Shown: piece after piece, positions 6,901 to 16,385 of the stretch
Position numbering within the stretch: the stretch's first letter is position 1
How the letters are laid out: every line of letters starts with the position of its first letter
Assembly (NCBI GenBank): GCA_050247515.1
Contig: JBFWUB010000018.1
Location: 1 to 64,000, forward strand
Direction: 5' to 3'
Source: RAM1 sp050247515
GTDB taxonomy: Bacteria; Pseudomonadota; Gammaproteobacteria; Burkholderiales; Burkholderiaceae_C
Length of the DNA stretch: 64,000 bases
The notes under the pieces: generated by a model
What the model was told of the DNA's origin: nothing
Database searches by the model: none
What the model saw: only the letters and a program-made list of their open reading frames with translations
Program-made: the position numbers and the translations under genes

Positions 6901-8928
6901 ATGTCCCTGCTCAGCCACCAGCTGGAATTGCTGGCCCCCGCCCGCGACGCCGACATCGGCATCGAAGCCATCAACCATGGCGCCGACGCCGTGTACATCG
7001 GCGGCCCCGGCTTTGGCGCCCGGGCCAGCGCGGGCAACGACCTGCGCAGTATCGAGCGCCTTTGCAGGCATGCCCACCGCTTTGGCAGCCGCATCTTCAT
7101 CACGCTCAACACCATCCTGCGCGACGACGAGCTGGAGCCCGCGCGCCAGATGGCCTGGGATGTGTACAACGCCGGCGCCGACGTGCTGATCGTGCAGGAC
7201 ATGGGCCTGCTGGAGATCGACCTGCCGCCCATCCAGCTGCATGCCAGCACGCAGACGGACATCCGCACCGTGGACAAGGCCCGCTTTCTGCAGGACGCGG
7301 GTTTCTCGCAGATCGTGCTGGCGCGCGAGCTGACCATCGAGCAGATCCGCGAGATCCACGGCGCGCTGGATGCCGAGCGCTGCAAGCTGGAGTTTTTCGT
7401 GCACGGCGCACTGTGCGTGGCCTACAGCGGCCAGTGTTTCATCAGCCATGCCCACACCGGGCGCAGCGCCAACCGGGGCGACTGCTCCCAGGCCTGCCGC
7501 CTGCCCTACGAGGTGATCGACAGCCAGGGCCGCATCGTCGCCCACGAAAAGCACGTGCTGTCCATGAAGGACAACAACCAGAGCGCCAACATGGCCGCGC
7601 TGATTGACGCCGGGGTGCGCAGCTTCAAGATCGAGGGCCGCTACAAGGACATGGCCTACGTCAAGAACATCACGGCCCATTACCGCAAGCTGATCGACGA
7701 AGTGATCGAATCGCGCGAAGGCTCTGCCGCTCCCCTGGCACGCGCCTCCAGCGGTCGCACCACCTTCACCTTCACGCCCGACCCCAACCAGAACTTCAAC
7801 CGCGAGTTCACCGACTATTTCGTCAACGGCCGCAAGGACGACATCGGCGCCTTTGACACCCCCAAGAACCCCGGCCAGGCCATAGCCTGGGTCAGCAAGG
7901 TGGGCACCGATTGGGTGGAGCTGGAGTGCAGCGACCCGGCCACCGTGCTGCACAACGGCGACGGCCTGTGCTACTACGACCTGCAAAAGGAGCTGGTCGG
8001 CCTGGCCATCAACCGCGCCGAGCCGGCGGGCGCCAACGGGCAGGCCAAAGGCCACTGGCGCGTGTACCCCAAGGACCCGGTCGCCGGCCTGAAGGACCTG
8101 CGCCGCGGCACGCAGATCAACCGCAACCGCGACATGGACTGGGTGCGCACGCTGGACAAAAAGTCCAGCGACCGGCGCATCGGTGTATGGGCCACGCTGG
8201 CTGAGACAGCCGACGGCCTGGCCCTGGCGCTGACCGACGAAGACGGCTACACCGGCACGGCCGAAGTGGCCCAGGCCCTGCAGCCCGCGCGCGACCCGGC
8301 CACAGCCAGGGCCAGCCTGCGCGAGCACCTGGCACGCTTTGGCGGCACGATCTTCGAGCCGCTGGACATCCAGCTGGACCTGACGCAACCCTGGTTTGTG
8401 CCCGCCTCCGTGCTCAACCCGCTGCGCCGCGACGCCGTGGCCGCGCTGGAGGCGGCGCGCGCGGCCGGCTACCAGCGCCCGCTACGGGCATTGCCCGTGG
8501 AACCGCCCGTGCCCTACCCCGAAGACACCCTGACCTACCTGGCCAATGTGTTCAACAGCAAGGCACACGATTTCTATGCCCGGCACGGCGTGAAGGTGAT
8601 TGGCGCGGCCTACGAAAGCCATGAGGAAGAAGGCGAAGTCAGCCTGATGATCACCAAGCACTGCGTGCGCTGGTCCATGAGCCTGTGCCCCAAACAGGCC
8701 AAGGGCGTGATCGGCGTCAAGGGCACGATCAAGGCCGAGCCCATGCAGCTCATCAACGGCAAGGAAAAGCTCACCCTGCGCTTTGACTGCAAGCCCTGCG
8801 AAATGCACGTGGTGGGCAAGATGAAAAAGTCCGTGATGAACCAGCGCGAGCGAGAGATGGCCGAGGCCACCGCCGTGCCCATGAAGTTCTACCGCACCCG
8901 GCCCGCAACCCCGGACGGCCGCGTCTGA
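6901..8928 (+). CDS. rlhA: U32 family peptidase-like 23S rRNA C2501 hydroxylase RlhA
   Basis: A 675-residue protein with an N-terminal U32 (collagenase-like) domain, residues 1-300: E-L-L-A-P-A-R-D near the start, H-G-A-L-C-V-A-Y-S-G-Q-C near 164, and C-S-Q-A-C-R-L-P-Y and S-F-K-I-E-G-R-Y-K further on. A DUF3656-like middle and a C-terminal U32-associated region with Cys pairs (C-P-K-Q, C-K-P-C) follow. This architecture and length match E. coli RlhA (about 650 residues), needed for 5-hydroxycytidine at position 2501 of 23S rRNA; the four conserved Cys are thought to hold an iron-sulfur cluster. The start is the ATG at the domain onset. Confidence 0.88.
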   Translation: MSLLSHQLELLAPARDADIGIEAINHGADAVYIGGPGFGARASAGNDLRSIERLCRHAHRFGSRIFITLNTILRDDELEPARQMAWDVYNAGADVLIVQDMGLLEIDLPPIQLHASTQTDIRTVDKARFLQDAGFSQIVLARELTIEQIREIHGALDAERCKLEFFVHGALCVAYSGQCFISHAHTGRSANRGDCSQACRLPYEVIDSQGRIVAHEKHVLSMKDNNQSANMAALIDAGVRSFKIEGRYKDMAYVKNITAHYRKLIDEVIESREGSAAPLARASSGRTTFTFTPDPNQNFNREFTDYFVNGRKDDIGAFDTPKNPGQAIAWVSKVGTDWVELECSDPATVLHNGDGLCYYDLQKELVGLAINRAEPAGANGQAKGHWRVYPKDPVAGLKDLRRGTQINRNRDMDWVRTLDKKSSDRRIGVWATLAETADGLALALTDEDGYTGTAEVAQALQPARDPATARASLREHLARFGGTIFEPLDIQLDLTQPWFVPASVLNPLRRDAVAALEAARAAGYQRPLRALPVEPPVPYPEDTLTYLANVFNSKAHDFYARHGVKVIGAAYESHEEEGEVSLMITKHCVRWSMSLCPKQAKGVIGVKGTIKAEPMQLINGKEKLTLRFDCKPCEMHVVGKMKKSVMNQREREMAEATAVPMKFYRTRPATPDGRV

Positions 8929-8946
8929 CGCCGGCGTGCGGGCCGT

Positions 8947-9054
8947 TCAGCCCGCAGGCCCCCCAGGGCGCGGCGCCTTGGGGTGCTCGTGGTCACCGGG
9001 CGTGGGAACGCCCGGCTCGGGCGTCGGCGGGGCTGGCGGCGGCGGCGTTGACAT
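8947..9054 (-). CDS. Very small proline-rich protein (35 aa)
   Basis: A 35-codon frame from ATG (9054) to TGA (8947), too short for most gene finders. It is preceded by a strong SD sequence (AAGGAG, 5-6 nt from the ATG). The peptide opens M-S-T and is about 40% Pro, with P-P-P-P, P-E-P-G and P-G-D-H-E-H in order and a Gly/Pro-rich end. No signal or membrane segment is seen. It lies 60 bp downstream of the glyoxalase-like gene on the same strand and could be the last gene of that unit. The function is unknown; it resembles short Pro-rich ORFs that I recall from related genomes. Confidence 0.5.
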   Translation of the reverse strand: MSTPPPPAPPTPEPGVPTPGDHEHPKAPRPGGPAG

Positions 9055-9114
9055 GGTTCACTCCTTTTGCAGCGACATCACGCGGCGCTTTGGCCGGGGG
9101 GTGTTGCAAACGCT

Positions 9115-9477
9115 TCAACCCGACGTGTCGCAGAACGTCAGCCGGTTGCCAAACGGATCGGTGATGCGCATGTCCCGCCCCCAGGGCATGGCCTCAATGC
9201 CCGGTCGGGCGTACATGTAGTTCCTGGCCAGCAGTTCCTGCTGGTACGCTTCAAGCGCTTCGGTTTCAATGCGCACGGCCGCGCCGGGGCTGCCGTCGCC
9301 ATGGTGGGCCGACAGGTGCAGCACGCAGCCGGCGCGCGACACCTGCATGTACAGCGGCAAGCCGGGCTCAAACCGGTGTTCCCAGTCCAGCGCAAAGCCC
9401 AGAAAGTCGATATAGAACTCGCGGGCGCGGGCCTCGTCGAAGATGCGCAGGATGGGCGTGATTCGGGTGAATTGCAT
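9115..9477 (-). CDS. Glyoxalase/bleomycin-resistance superfamily protein
   Basis: A 120-residue vicinal-oxygen-chelate fold protein: P-I-L-R-I-F-D near residue 8, A-R-E-F-Y-I-D-F-L-G-F near 18, then H-L-S-x-H-H-G-D-G-S-P-G, and finally D-P-F-G-N-R-L-T-F at the C-terminus. This pattern fits the glyoxalase-superfamily subgroup related to bleomycin-resistance proteins, which bind small molecules or metal as dimers. The substrate is unknown. It lies 4 bp downstream of the arginase gene, probably in one transcript. Confidence 0.85.
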   Translation of the reverse strand: MQFTRITPILRIFDEARAREFYIDFLGFALDWEHRFEPGLPLYMQVSRAGCVLHLSAHHGDGSPGAAVRIETEALEAYQQELLARNYMYARPGIEAMPWGRDMRITDPFGNRLTFCDTSG

Positions 9478-9481
9478 GGCG

Positions 9482-10396
9482 CTAACGCATCAGTGTCGAT
9501 TTGCCAAACAGGCTGGCCACCAGGTCCACCGCCAGCTGCGCGGTGCGGTTGCGCGTGTCCATGGCGGGGTTGACTTCCACCACGTCCAGCGAGCGCAGCC
9601 GGCCGGTGTCGGCAATCATTTCCATGCACAGCTGCATTTCGCGGTAGGTGGGGCCGCCGGGCACGGCCGTGCCCACGCCGGGCGCGTCACCCGGGTCCAG
9701 GCAGTCCACGTCAAAGCTCACGTGAAGGTGGGTGTCGTCGTCCACGTCCTGCAGCACCTCGGTCATGGTGTTGCGCATGCCGTGCTCGTCCAGGTGGCGC
9801 ATGTCAAACACCTGCAGGCCCAGCTGGCGGATCGCGCGGCGCTCGGCGGCGTCCACCGAGCGGATACCCACAAAATCAATCGCATCGGCGCAGATGGCCG
9901 CGCGTTCGCCGCTCCAGCCCGTGAGCGCCGGCGGACCATGGCCCAGCAGGCACGACACCGGCATGCCGTGCAGGTTGCCGCTTTCGCTGCTGTCCGTGGT
10001 GTTGACGTCGGCATGGGCGTCCAGCCAGATCACGCGCAGCAGCTTGCCGTGGGCCCGGCAATGGCGCGCCACGGCGCTGATCGAGCCGATGGCCAGGCTG
10101 TGATCACCGCCCATGAGCAACGGCACCGCGCCCGCGCCCAGCGCCAGCGTCACGGTGTCGTCAATCGCGCGGTTCCAGCCCGTGACCTCGTCCAGGCCGC
10201 GCGCGGTGGCGGCCACCTCCGGCGGCACCGCGCCAGGCGCGGGCATCGGCAGGTTGCCCCAGTCTTCCACCTCCACGTCCTGCGCGCGCAGGGCCTGCGC
10301 CAGTCCGGCCACGCGCAAGGCATCGGGCCCCATGCGGCAGCCCGGCACACTGGCACCCACGTCCGCCGGCGCGCCAATCAGCACCACCTTGGTCAT
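9482..10396 (-). CDS. rocF: Arginase
   Basis: A 304-residue member of the ureohydrolase family, which cleaves arginine to ornithine and urea in the cytosol. The manganese-binding motifs are all present: G-G-D-H-S near residue 100, D-A-H-A-D-V-N near 126 and S-F-D-V-D-C-L-D-P near 227; the D-P-G-D-A-P-G-V-G-T loop that follows is typical. The ATG at 10396 is preferred over an upstream in-frame GTG because GAGGG lies 5 nt before it. The exact substrate (arginine versus agmatine or formimidoglutamate) is inferred from overall similarity. Confidence 0.88.
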   Translation of the reverse strand: MTKVVLIGAPADVGASVPGCRMGPDALRVAGLAQALRAQDVEVEDWGNLPMPAPGAVPPEVAATARGLDEVTGWNRAIDDTVTLALGAGAVPLLMGGDHSLAIGSISAVARHCRAHGKLLRVIWLDAHADVNTTDSSESGNLHGMPVSCLLGHGPPALTGWSGERAAICADAIDFVGIRSVDAAERRAIRQLGLQVFDMRHLDEHGMRNTMTEVLQDVDDDTHLHVSFDVDCLDPGDAPGVGTAVPGGPTYREMQLCMEMIADTGRLRSLDVVEVNPAMDTRNRTAQLAVDLVASLFGKSTLMR

Positions 10397-10409
10397 CTGC
10401 ACCCTCTAG

Positions 10410-10844
10410 TCAATCAATTTCGCGGCCGTTCAGCAGGCGCCGCAGGCCTTCGGATTCCTGCAGCATCGTCGGCGCGGACTCTTCATAGCCCTCGACCAGC
10501 CATTGTGTGGCTTCATGCACGTCGGCAAACACGCGCAGGCGCACCCCCATCTGCTGGGCGGCGCCTTCGCTGCGGCGGGTGATGCGCTGCGCCGGTACCA
10601 CCGAGGCCAGCCGGTCCAGGTGCGCCAGGCTGCGACCGACCAGTTCGCCCAGGAACACCTGTTCTTCAGGCGCCAGCTCGTCCTGCACCGCGCGCAGGTC
10701 AAACAGCGCGTTGCGGTCCGACCAGAAAATGGTTTCGGCCTCAACCGTGTCAACCAGCGCAATGAAGTTGGGCATGGAAGCCGTTCCCTCCATTGAGAAC
10801 TTCACGTACTCGGGGTGGCGGTCGATGCGGATATCGAACGGCAT
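10410..10844 (-). CDS. Small SpoIIAA/STAS-like protein
   Basis: A 144-residue soluble protein of alternating strands and helices. The opening (D-I-R-I-D-x-x-P-E-Y-V-K-F-S-M-E-G) and the later D-L-R-A-V, followed by a long amphipathic helix and V-F-A-D-V-x-E-A-x-x-W-L, resemble SpoIIAA/STAS-like domains that carry small ligands or act in signalling. No catalytic residues stand out. It lies just upstream of arginase (about 13 bp) on the same strand. The family assignment is tentative. Confidence 0.5.
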   Translation of the reverse strand: MPFDIRIDRHPEYVKFSMEGTASMPNFIALVDTVEAETIFWSDRNALFDLRAVQDELAPEEQVFLGELVGRSLAHLDRLASVVPAQRITRRSEGAAQQMGVRLRVFADVHEATQWLVEGYEESAPTMLQESEGLRRLLNGREID

Positions 10845-10914
10845 GCTTGCCTTCGGTTGCGGAGGTACGCCATGCTAGTGCGGATTGAGGCGGCCGGGGT
10901 GTGAAGGATTCACG

Positions 10915-11691
10915 TCAGCGCACGCTGCCCCGGTAGGCATGCCAGCTGGCATGCCCCAGCCACGGCCCGACCAGCAACACGCCCAGCGCCCAGGGCAGCG
11001 CCATGGCCGCCAGCAGCAGCGCGACGATCAGCCCACCCCACAGCAGCAGCACGCCAGGGTGGCCCAGCACCACCTGGATGCTGGTCAGGCCGGCCGTGAT
11101 GGCGTCGGTGTCGCGGTCCAGGATCATGGGGATGGACACCACGCAGGTGGAAAACACCAGCGCCGCAAACACACCGCCCACCACCGAATACACCGCCACG
11201 AATTCCCGGTTTTCGGGGTTGAAAATGGCCTGCACCACGCCCGTGGTGGATGGCATGCCGGTGTTGAAGAACACCGCAAACACCACCAGCGACGCCCGGC
11301 CCCACAGCAGCTCCAGCACCACCAGCACCAGGACCAGCATGCCCATGCTGCCCAGGTGGGTGTCCCAGCAGGTCAGTGACGCGCCCAGGTCCTGGGGCTG
11401 GCCGGCGGCGCGGCGGCGGCTGGATTCATACAACCCCATGGCCAGGAACGGCCCCACCAGGAAGCAGCCCGACACAAATGACATGGTGTATTCGGGCAGG
11501 CTGCGGAACACCGCGCCCAGCACCACGGCCATGAGCCAGAAGCACACGCCAAACACCAGCGACACGCGCCAGGCGGCGGCCAGGTCACGGGCACCGGCGG
11601 CCAGCCAGGTGAACGGGTCGCGCCAGCGCAGCGCGTGCAGCCGGCTGTCGGCCTGCGGGCCGGAAGGCAAGGGGTTGGAGGTGGCGTTCAT
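10915..11691 (-). CDS. DUF2189 family membrane protein
   Basis: A 258-residue integral membrane protein with about six hydrophobic segments. The pattern L-R-W-R-D-P-F-x-W-L-A-A-G-x-x-D-L near the N-terminus, G-P-F-L-A-M-G-L-Y-E-x-S-R-R near residue 85 and S-I-P-M-I-L-D-R-D-x-D near 193 is that of DUF2189 proteins, common in proteobacteria and of unknown function. The start at 11691 (ATG) is where the conserved region begins; the frame stays open upstream. It follows the GNAT gene on the same strand at 49 bp. Confidence 0.8.
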   Translation of the reverse strand: MNATSNPLPSGPQADSRLHALRWRDPFTWLAAGARDLAAAWRVSLVFGVCFWLMAVVLGAVFRSLPEYTMSFVSGCFLVGPFLAMGLYESSRRRAAGQPQDLGASLTCWDTHLGSMGMLVLVLVVLELLWGRASLVVFAVFFNTGMPSTTGVVQAIFNPENREFVAVYSVVGGVFAALVFSTCVVSIPMILDRDTDAITAGLTSIQVVLGHPGVLLLWGGLIVALLLAAMALPWALGVLLVGPWLGHASWHAYRGSVR

Positions 11692-11740
11692 GGTTGATCG
11701 TGCAGGGACAGCGGCGATCTTGCCGACCCGCACCAATACG

Positions 11741-12271
11741 TCAATCGGTGCTTGCCAGCAGGCCCAGGTCACACCACATGTGCACCTTGTTGACAAAGCC
11801 GCCATCCACCGCCACCGCGCGCGGTTCCACGCCGAAAGCCTTGAACCCGCAGCGCTCGTACAGGCGCTGGGCGGCGGTGTTGCCCTGGGTGACCGTCAGC
11901 AGCACCTGGCGGACGCCCGGGCGCTGGCGGGCCTGGGCCAGAGCCGCCAACACCAGCTGGCGCCCGATGCCGGCCCCGCGTTGCACTGGCGGTACATACA
12001 TGCCAAACAATGTGGCCTTGTGGCGGGCCTTGTCGCGGGTATCGAACGACAGGCCGGCGGCGCCAGCCAGGGTATCGCCGGTGAATGCACCCAGCACCCA
12101 ATCCGCAGCCTGCGCGTCGGTGGACAGGCGGGCCTGCCACCAGGCCAGCGGCAGGGCTTCGCGCTCGGCCACGCTGGAGGTGAACGCGTCGGGGTGGCGG
12201 GCGTAGGCGTCCAGCATCAGCGCACGGTAGGCCTCGGCATGGCCGGGCTGCAGGCGCTGGATGGACGCCAC
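11741..12271 (-). CDS. GNAT family N-acetyltransferase
   Basis: A 176-residue acetyltransferase. The acetyl-CoA binding motif A, V-x-x-x-x-R-G-A-G-I-G-R-Q-L, lies near residue 93, and the C-terminal N-T-A-A-Q-R-L-Y-E-R-C-G-F motif near 132. GNAT enzymes transfer an acetyl group to an amine; the substrate cannot be told. It starts with GTG at 12271, 5 bp after the purL stop, so it probably travels on the purL transcript. Confidence 0.85.
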   Translation of the reverse strand: MASIQRLQPGHAEAYRALMLDAYARHPDAFTSSVAEREALPLAWWQARLSTDAQAADWVLGAFTGDTLAGAAGLSFDTRDKARHKATLFGMYVPPVQRGAGIGRQLVLAALAQARQRPGVRQVLLTVTQGNTAAQRLYERCGFKAFGVEPRAVAVDGGFVNKVHMWCDLGLLASTD

Positions 12272-12276
12272 GCCGC

Positions 12277-15200
12277 TTAGCCCACCCAGCGCCGGGCGTT
12301 GTGCCAGATCTGCATCCAGGGGCTGTGGGCGCTCTTGTCGCCCGGTGTCCAGCTCATCTGGATGTTGCGAAACACGCGCTCGGGGTGTGGCATGAGCGCG
12401 GTAAAGCGGCCGTCGGCCGTGGTCACCGCCGTCAGGCCGCCGGGGCTGCCGTTGGGGTTGAACGGGTAGGCTTCGGTCGGCGCGCCGGTGTTGTCCACAT
12501 AGCGCATGGCGGCGATTACCTGGGCGGGGTCGCCGCGGTAGGCGAAGTTGGCATAGCCTTCGCCGTGCGCCACGGCAATCGGCAGGCGCGCGCCGGCCAT
12601 GCCCTGCAGGAACAGGCTGGGGGATTCAAGCACCTCCACCATCGACAGGCGCGCCTCAAAGCGCTCGCTGCGGTTGGTGGTGAATCGCGGCCAGGCCTGC
12701 GCGCCGGGGATGATGTCGGCCAGCTCGGCAAACATCTGGCAGCCGTTGCACACGCCCAGGCCGAAGGTGTCGGCGCGGCCAAAGAAGGCCTGGAACTGGT
12801 CCGACAGCACCGGGTTGAAGGTGATGCTGCGCGCCCAGCCGATGCCCGCGCCCAGCGTGTCGCCGTAGCTGAAGCCGCCACACGCCACCACGCCCTTGAA
12901 GTCCGACAGACGCGCCCTGCCCGTCTGCAGGTCGGTCATGTGCACGTCGTAGGCGTCAAAACCGGCCTCGGTGAAGGTGTAGGCCATCTCCACATGCGAG
13001 TTGACGCCCTGCTCGCGCAGGATGGCAACCTTGGGGCGGGCGGTGTGGATGGCCGGCGCCGCGGGCGCGGCATTCGGCAGGAACACATGCAGGCCGGGGT
13101 TGGCCGGGTCGCCGGCGGCTGCGTGCTCGGCATCGGCACCGGCGGGGTTGTCGCGCTGGCGGCAGATCTTCCAGCTCACGCTGTCCCACACCTGGTGCAG
13201 GTCGGCCAGCTTCGCGCTGAACACGGCCTTGGTGTCACGCCAGACCTGCAGCTCGCCCTTGCCCACGTCCATCGTGGATGACATGGGACGGGTCTTGCCG
13301 ACGAAGTGGCTGAAGGCGCTCAGGCCATGCTCGCGCAGGGTCTGCATGACCTCGTTACGCTGCGCCGTACGAACCTGCAGCAGCACGCCCAGCTCTTCGC
13401 TGAACAGCGCACGCAGCGTCAGTTCTTCCCGTCGCGCGCCGACCTGGCCGGCCCAGTTCTTGGCGTCGCCCGTGTCCATGCGGCTGTCGTGGATGCCGTC
13501 GCCTTCCAGCACCAGCATGTCCACGTTCAGCGCCACGCCCACGTTGCCGGCAAAAGCCATTTCAGCAGCGGCGGCAAACAGGCCGCCGTCGCTGCGGTCG
13601 TGATAGGCCAGCACCTGGCCCCTGGCGCGCAGCGCATTCACCGCGTTGACCAGGTTCACCAGGTCTTGCGGCTGGTCCAGGTCGGGCACGCCGGCGGCGT
13701 CGGTGCAGCCGGCCTGGTTGAGCGTCTGCTCCAGGATGCTGCCGCCCATGCGGTGCTTGCCCCGGCCCAGGTCCACCAGCACCAGCGTGGTGTCGGCCTC
13801 GGTCGCGTCCAGCTGCGGCGTGAGCGTGCCACGCACGTCGCCCAGCGTGGCAAAGGCGCTGACGATCAGGCTGACGGGCGAGGTGACTTTTTTCTTTTCT
13901 GAACCCTCAGACCACTGCGTGCGCATGGACAGGCTGTCCTTGCCCACCGGAATGCTGATGCCCAGCGCCGGGCACAGCTCCATGCCCACGGCGCGCACGG
14001 TTTCATACAGGGCGGCGTCCTCGCCGGGCTCGCCGCAGGCGGCCATCCAGTTGGCCGACAGCTTGACGCGCGGCAGCTCGATCGGCGCGGCCAGCAGGTT
14101 GGTAATCGCCTCGGCCACCGCCATGCGGCCCGACGCCGGTGCGTTCATGGCGGCCAGTGGCGTGCGTTCACCCATGCTCATGGCCTCGCCCGCAAAGCCG
14201 GTGAAGTCGGCCAGCGTCACGGCGCAGTCGGCCACGGGCACCTGCCAGGGGCCGACCATCTGGTCGCGGTGGCTCAAGCCCCCCACGGTGCGGTCACCGA
14301 TGGTGACCAGGAATCGCTTGGAAGCCACGGTGGGGTGGCTCAGCACGGCGATGGCAGCGTCCTGCAGCTTCACGCCGGTGAGGTCAATCGGCTGGAACTG
14401 GCGGGCAACGGTCTTTACGTCGCGGTGCATCTTGGGCGGCTTGCCCAGCAGCACGTTCATGGGCATGTCCACCGGGCTGGCGGCGCCGTCATCGGCAACG
14501 ACCAGCTGACGCTCTTCAGTCGCCACACCCACGACCGCAAACGGGCAACGTTCACGTTCGCAGAACGCCTTGAACTGCGCCAGCGACTGCGGCGCAATCG
14601 CCATCACATAGCGTTCCTGGCTCTCGTTGCACCAGATTTCCTTGGGCGCCAGGCCGGATTCTTCCAGCGGCACGGCGCGCAGGTCAAAGCGCGCGCCGCG
14701 GCCGGCGTCGTTGGTCAGCTCGGGAAAGGCGTTGCTCAGGCCGCCCGCGCCCACGTCGTGGATGGCCAGGATGGGGTTGGCATCCCCTTGTGCCCAGCAG
14801 TGGTTGATGACCTCCTGCGCCCGGCGCTCAATCTCGGGGTTGCCGCGCTGCACTGAGTCAAAGTCCAGCTCGGCGGCGTTGGCGCCCGTGGCCATGGAGC
14901 TGGCCGCGCCGCCGCCCATGCCGATGCGCATGCCGGGCCCGCCCAGCTGGATCAGCAGCGTGCCGGGCGGGAACTCGATCTTGTGCGTGAGGCGCGCGTC
15001 AATCGTGCCCAGGCCGCCCGCGATCATGATGGGCTTGTGGTAGCCGCGGCGGATGCTGTCCACATCGCTGGCAAGGGTCTGCTCGTATTCGCGGAAGTAC
15101 CCCAGCAGGTTGGGCCGGCCGAACTCGTTGTTGAACGCGGCGCCGCCCAGCGGCCCCTCGGTCATGATCTGCAGCGGGCTGGCAATGTGTTCGGGCTTGC

Positions 15201-16269
15201 CGAAGACGTCGCCAGACTCTTCAGGCCACAGCTTCGACACGGTAAAACCCGTCAGGCCCGCCTTGGGCCGCGAGCCGCGGCCGGTCGCGCCCTCGTCGCG
15301 GATCTCGCCGCCCGCGCCGGTGCTGGCGCCGGGGAAGGGGCTGATGGCGGTCGGGTGGTTGTGGGTTTCCACCTTCATCAGCACGTGGTGGGTGGCGGCT
15401 GTGGTGCCATAGCGCTGGCCGTCACCGGGCCAGAAGCGCTGCACGCTGGAGCCTTCCATGACCGAGGCGTTGTCGGAATAGGCCACCACGGTGTGCTGCG
15501 GGCTGGTCTGGTGGGTGTGGCGGATCATGCCGAACATGCTCCTGTCCTGCGCCACGCCGTCGATGGTGAAGGCCGCGTTGAAGATCTTGTGGCGGCAGTG
15601 TTCGCTGTTGGCCTGGGCGAACATCATCAGCTCCACGTCGGTGGGGTTGCGCGCCAGGCCGGTAAAGGCGGCCACCAGGTAGTCAATCTCGTCGTCGGCC
15701 AGGGCCAGGCCGAACTGGGTGTTGGCTTGCTCCAGCGCGGGGCGGCCGCCGCCCAGTACGTCCACATATTCCATGGGGGCGGGCTGCAGCTCGGTGAACA
15801 GGTTGAGCGCCTGCGCCCGGTCGAACATGGCGCTTTCGGTCATGCGGTCGTGCAGCAGGGCTGCCACGTCGGCGCGCTGGGCGTCGCTCAAGGCGCGGCC
15901 GCCAAGCAGGCCTGTCTTGACCGTCAGGCGGTATTCGGTGAGGCGCTCCACGCGCCTGATGGCAATGCCGCAGTTGTGGGCGATGTCGGTGGCCTTGCTG
16001 GCCCAGGGCGATACGGTGCCGAATCGGGGTGTGACGACGATCAGTTCGCCGTCGGTCGGGCCGCTGTACGGGTCACCATAGACCAGCAGGGACGCGAGCC
16101 TTGCCTTGTCGCTCTCAGGCGGCGGGGTGTCAGACGCCACCAGGTGCACGTAGCGCGCCGCAATGCCGGTGATGCGCTCATGGATGGCTTGCAGGCGCGG
16201 AAGAAGTTGCTGGATCCGGAAGTCGCTAAGGGCATTGCCGCCCTCGAACTGGGTGATGTGCAGGGTCAC
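12277..16269 (-). CDS. purL: Phosphoribosylformylglycinamidine synthase (large, single-chain)
   Basis: A 1330-residue FGAM synthase, which makes FGAM from FGAR, glutamine and ATP in step four of purine synthesis. In order: an N-terminal PurS-like region and linker; two AIR-synthase-like ATP-binding halves, with M-M-F-A-Q-A-N-S-E-H-C-R-H near residue 220, V-E-T-H-N-H-P-T-A-I-S-P-F near 300 and I-P-V-G-K-D-S-L-S-M near 775; and a C-terminal class I glutaminase with the nucleophile in G-V-C-N-G-C-Q-M near 1173 and P-H-P-E-R near 1300. The length matches the gammaproteobacterial and betaproteobacterial long form. It starts with GTG. It is divergent from map with 116 bp between. Confidence 0.97.
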   Translation of the reverse strand: MTLHITQFEGGNALSDFRIQQLLPRLQAIHERITGIAARYVHLVASDTPPPESDKARLASLLVYGDPYSGPTDGELIVVTPRFGTVSPWASKATDIAHNCGIAIRRVERLTEYRLTVKTGLLGGRALSDAQRADVAALLHDRMTESAMFDRAQALNLFTELQPAPMEYVDVLGGGRPALEQANTQFGLALADDEIDYLVAAFTGLARNPTDVELMMFAQANSEHCRHKIFNAAFTIDGVAQDRSMFGMIRHTHQTSPQHTVVAYSDNASVMEGSSVQRFWPGDGQRYGTTAATHHVLMKVETHNHPTAISPFPGASTGAGGEIRDEGATGRGSRPKAGLTGFTVSKLWPEESGDVFGKPEHIASPLQIMTEGPLGGAAFNNEFGRPNLLGYFREYEQTLASDVDSIRRGYHKPIMIAGGLGTIDARLTHKIEFPPGTLLIQLGGPGMRIGMGGGAASSMATGANAAELDFDSVQRGNPEIERRAQEVINHCWAQGDANPILAIHDVGAGGLSNAFPELTNDAGRGARFDLRAVPLEESGLAPKEIWCNESQERYVMAIAPQSLAQFKAFCERERCPFAVVGVATEERQLVVADDGAASPVDMPMNVLLGKPPKMHRDVKTVARQFQPIDLTGVKLQDAAIAVLSHPTVASKRFLVTIGDRTVGGLSHRDQMVGPWQVPVADCAVTLADFTGFAGEAMSMGERTPLAAMNAPASGRMAVAEAITNLLAAPIELPRVKLSANWMAACGEPGEDAALYETVRAVGMELCPALGISIPVGKDSLSMRTQWSEGSEKKKVTSPVSLIVSAFATLGDVRGTLTPQLDATEADTTLVLVDLGRGKHRMGGSILEQTLNQAGCTDAAGVPDLDQPQDLVNLVNAVNALRARGQVLAYHDRSDGGLFAAAAEMAFAGNVGVALNVDMLVLEGDGIHDSRMDTGDAKNWAGQVGARREELTLRALFSEELGVLLQVRTAQRNEVMQTLREHGLSAFSHFVGKTRPMSSTMDVGKGELQVWRDTKAVFSAKLADLHQVWDSVSWKICRQRDNPAGADAEHAAAGDPANPGLHVFLPNAAPAAPAIHTARPKVAILREQGVNSHVEMAYTFTEAGFDAYDVHMTDLQTGRARLSDFKGVVACGGFSYGDTLGAGIGWARSITFNPVLSDQFQAFFGRADTFGLGVCNGCQMFAELADIIPGAQAWPRFTTNRSERFEARLSMVEVLESPSLFLQGMAGARLPIAVAHGEGYANFAYRGDPAQVIAAMRYVDNTGAPTEAYPFNPNGSPGGLTAVTTADGRFTALMPHPERVFRNIQMSWTPGDKSAHSPWMQIWHNARRWVG

Positions 16270-16371
16270 GTGGTGGCCTTGAGGAGGTCTTGGAAGCCGG
16301 TCCGGTGCTGCGCTGAATGGGCAGCCCCGTGAAAACCCTTGATTCTACCTGCGGGGGATTTCACCGAATGG

Positions 16372-16385
16372 GATAATCCGGCCCC
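16372..16385 (+). promoter_or_regulatory. Putative -10 element placed for a leaderless map transcript
   Basis: GATAAT (16372-16377) ends exactly 8 nt before the map ATG with no SD sequence in between. The 14 bases from AATCC to the ATG are identical to those before rlhA. No -35 box at a standard distance is evident. Confidence 0.45.
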
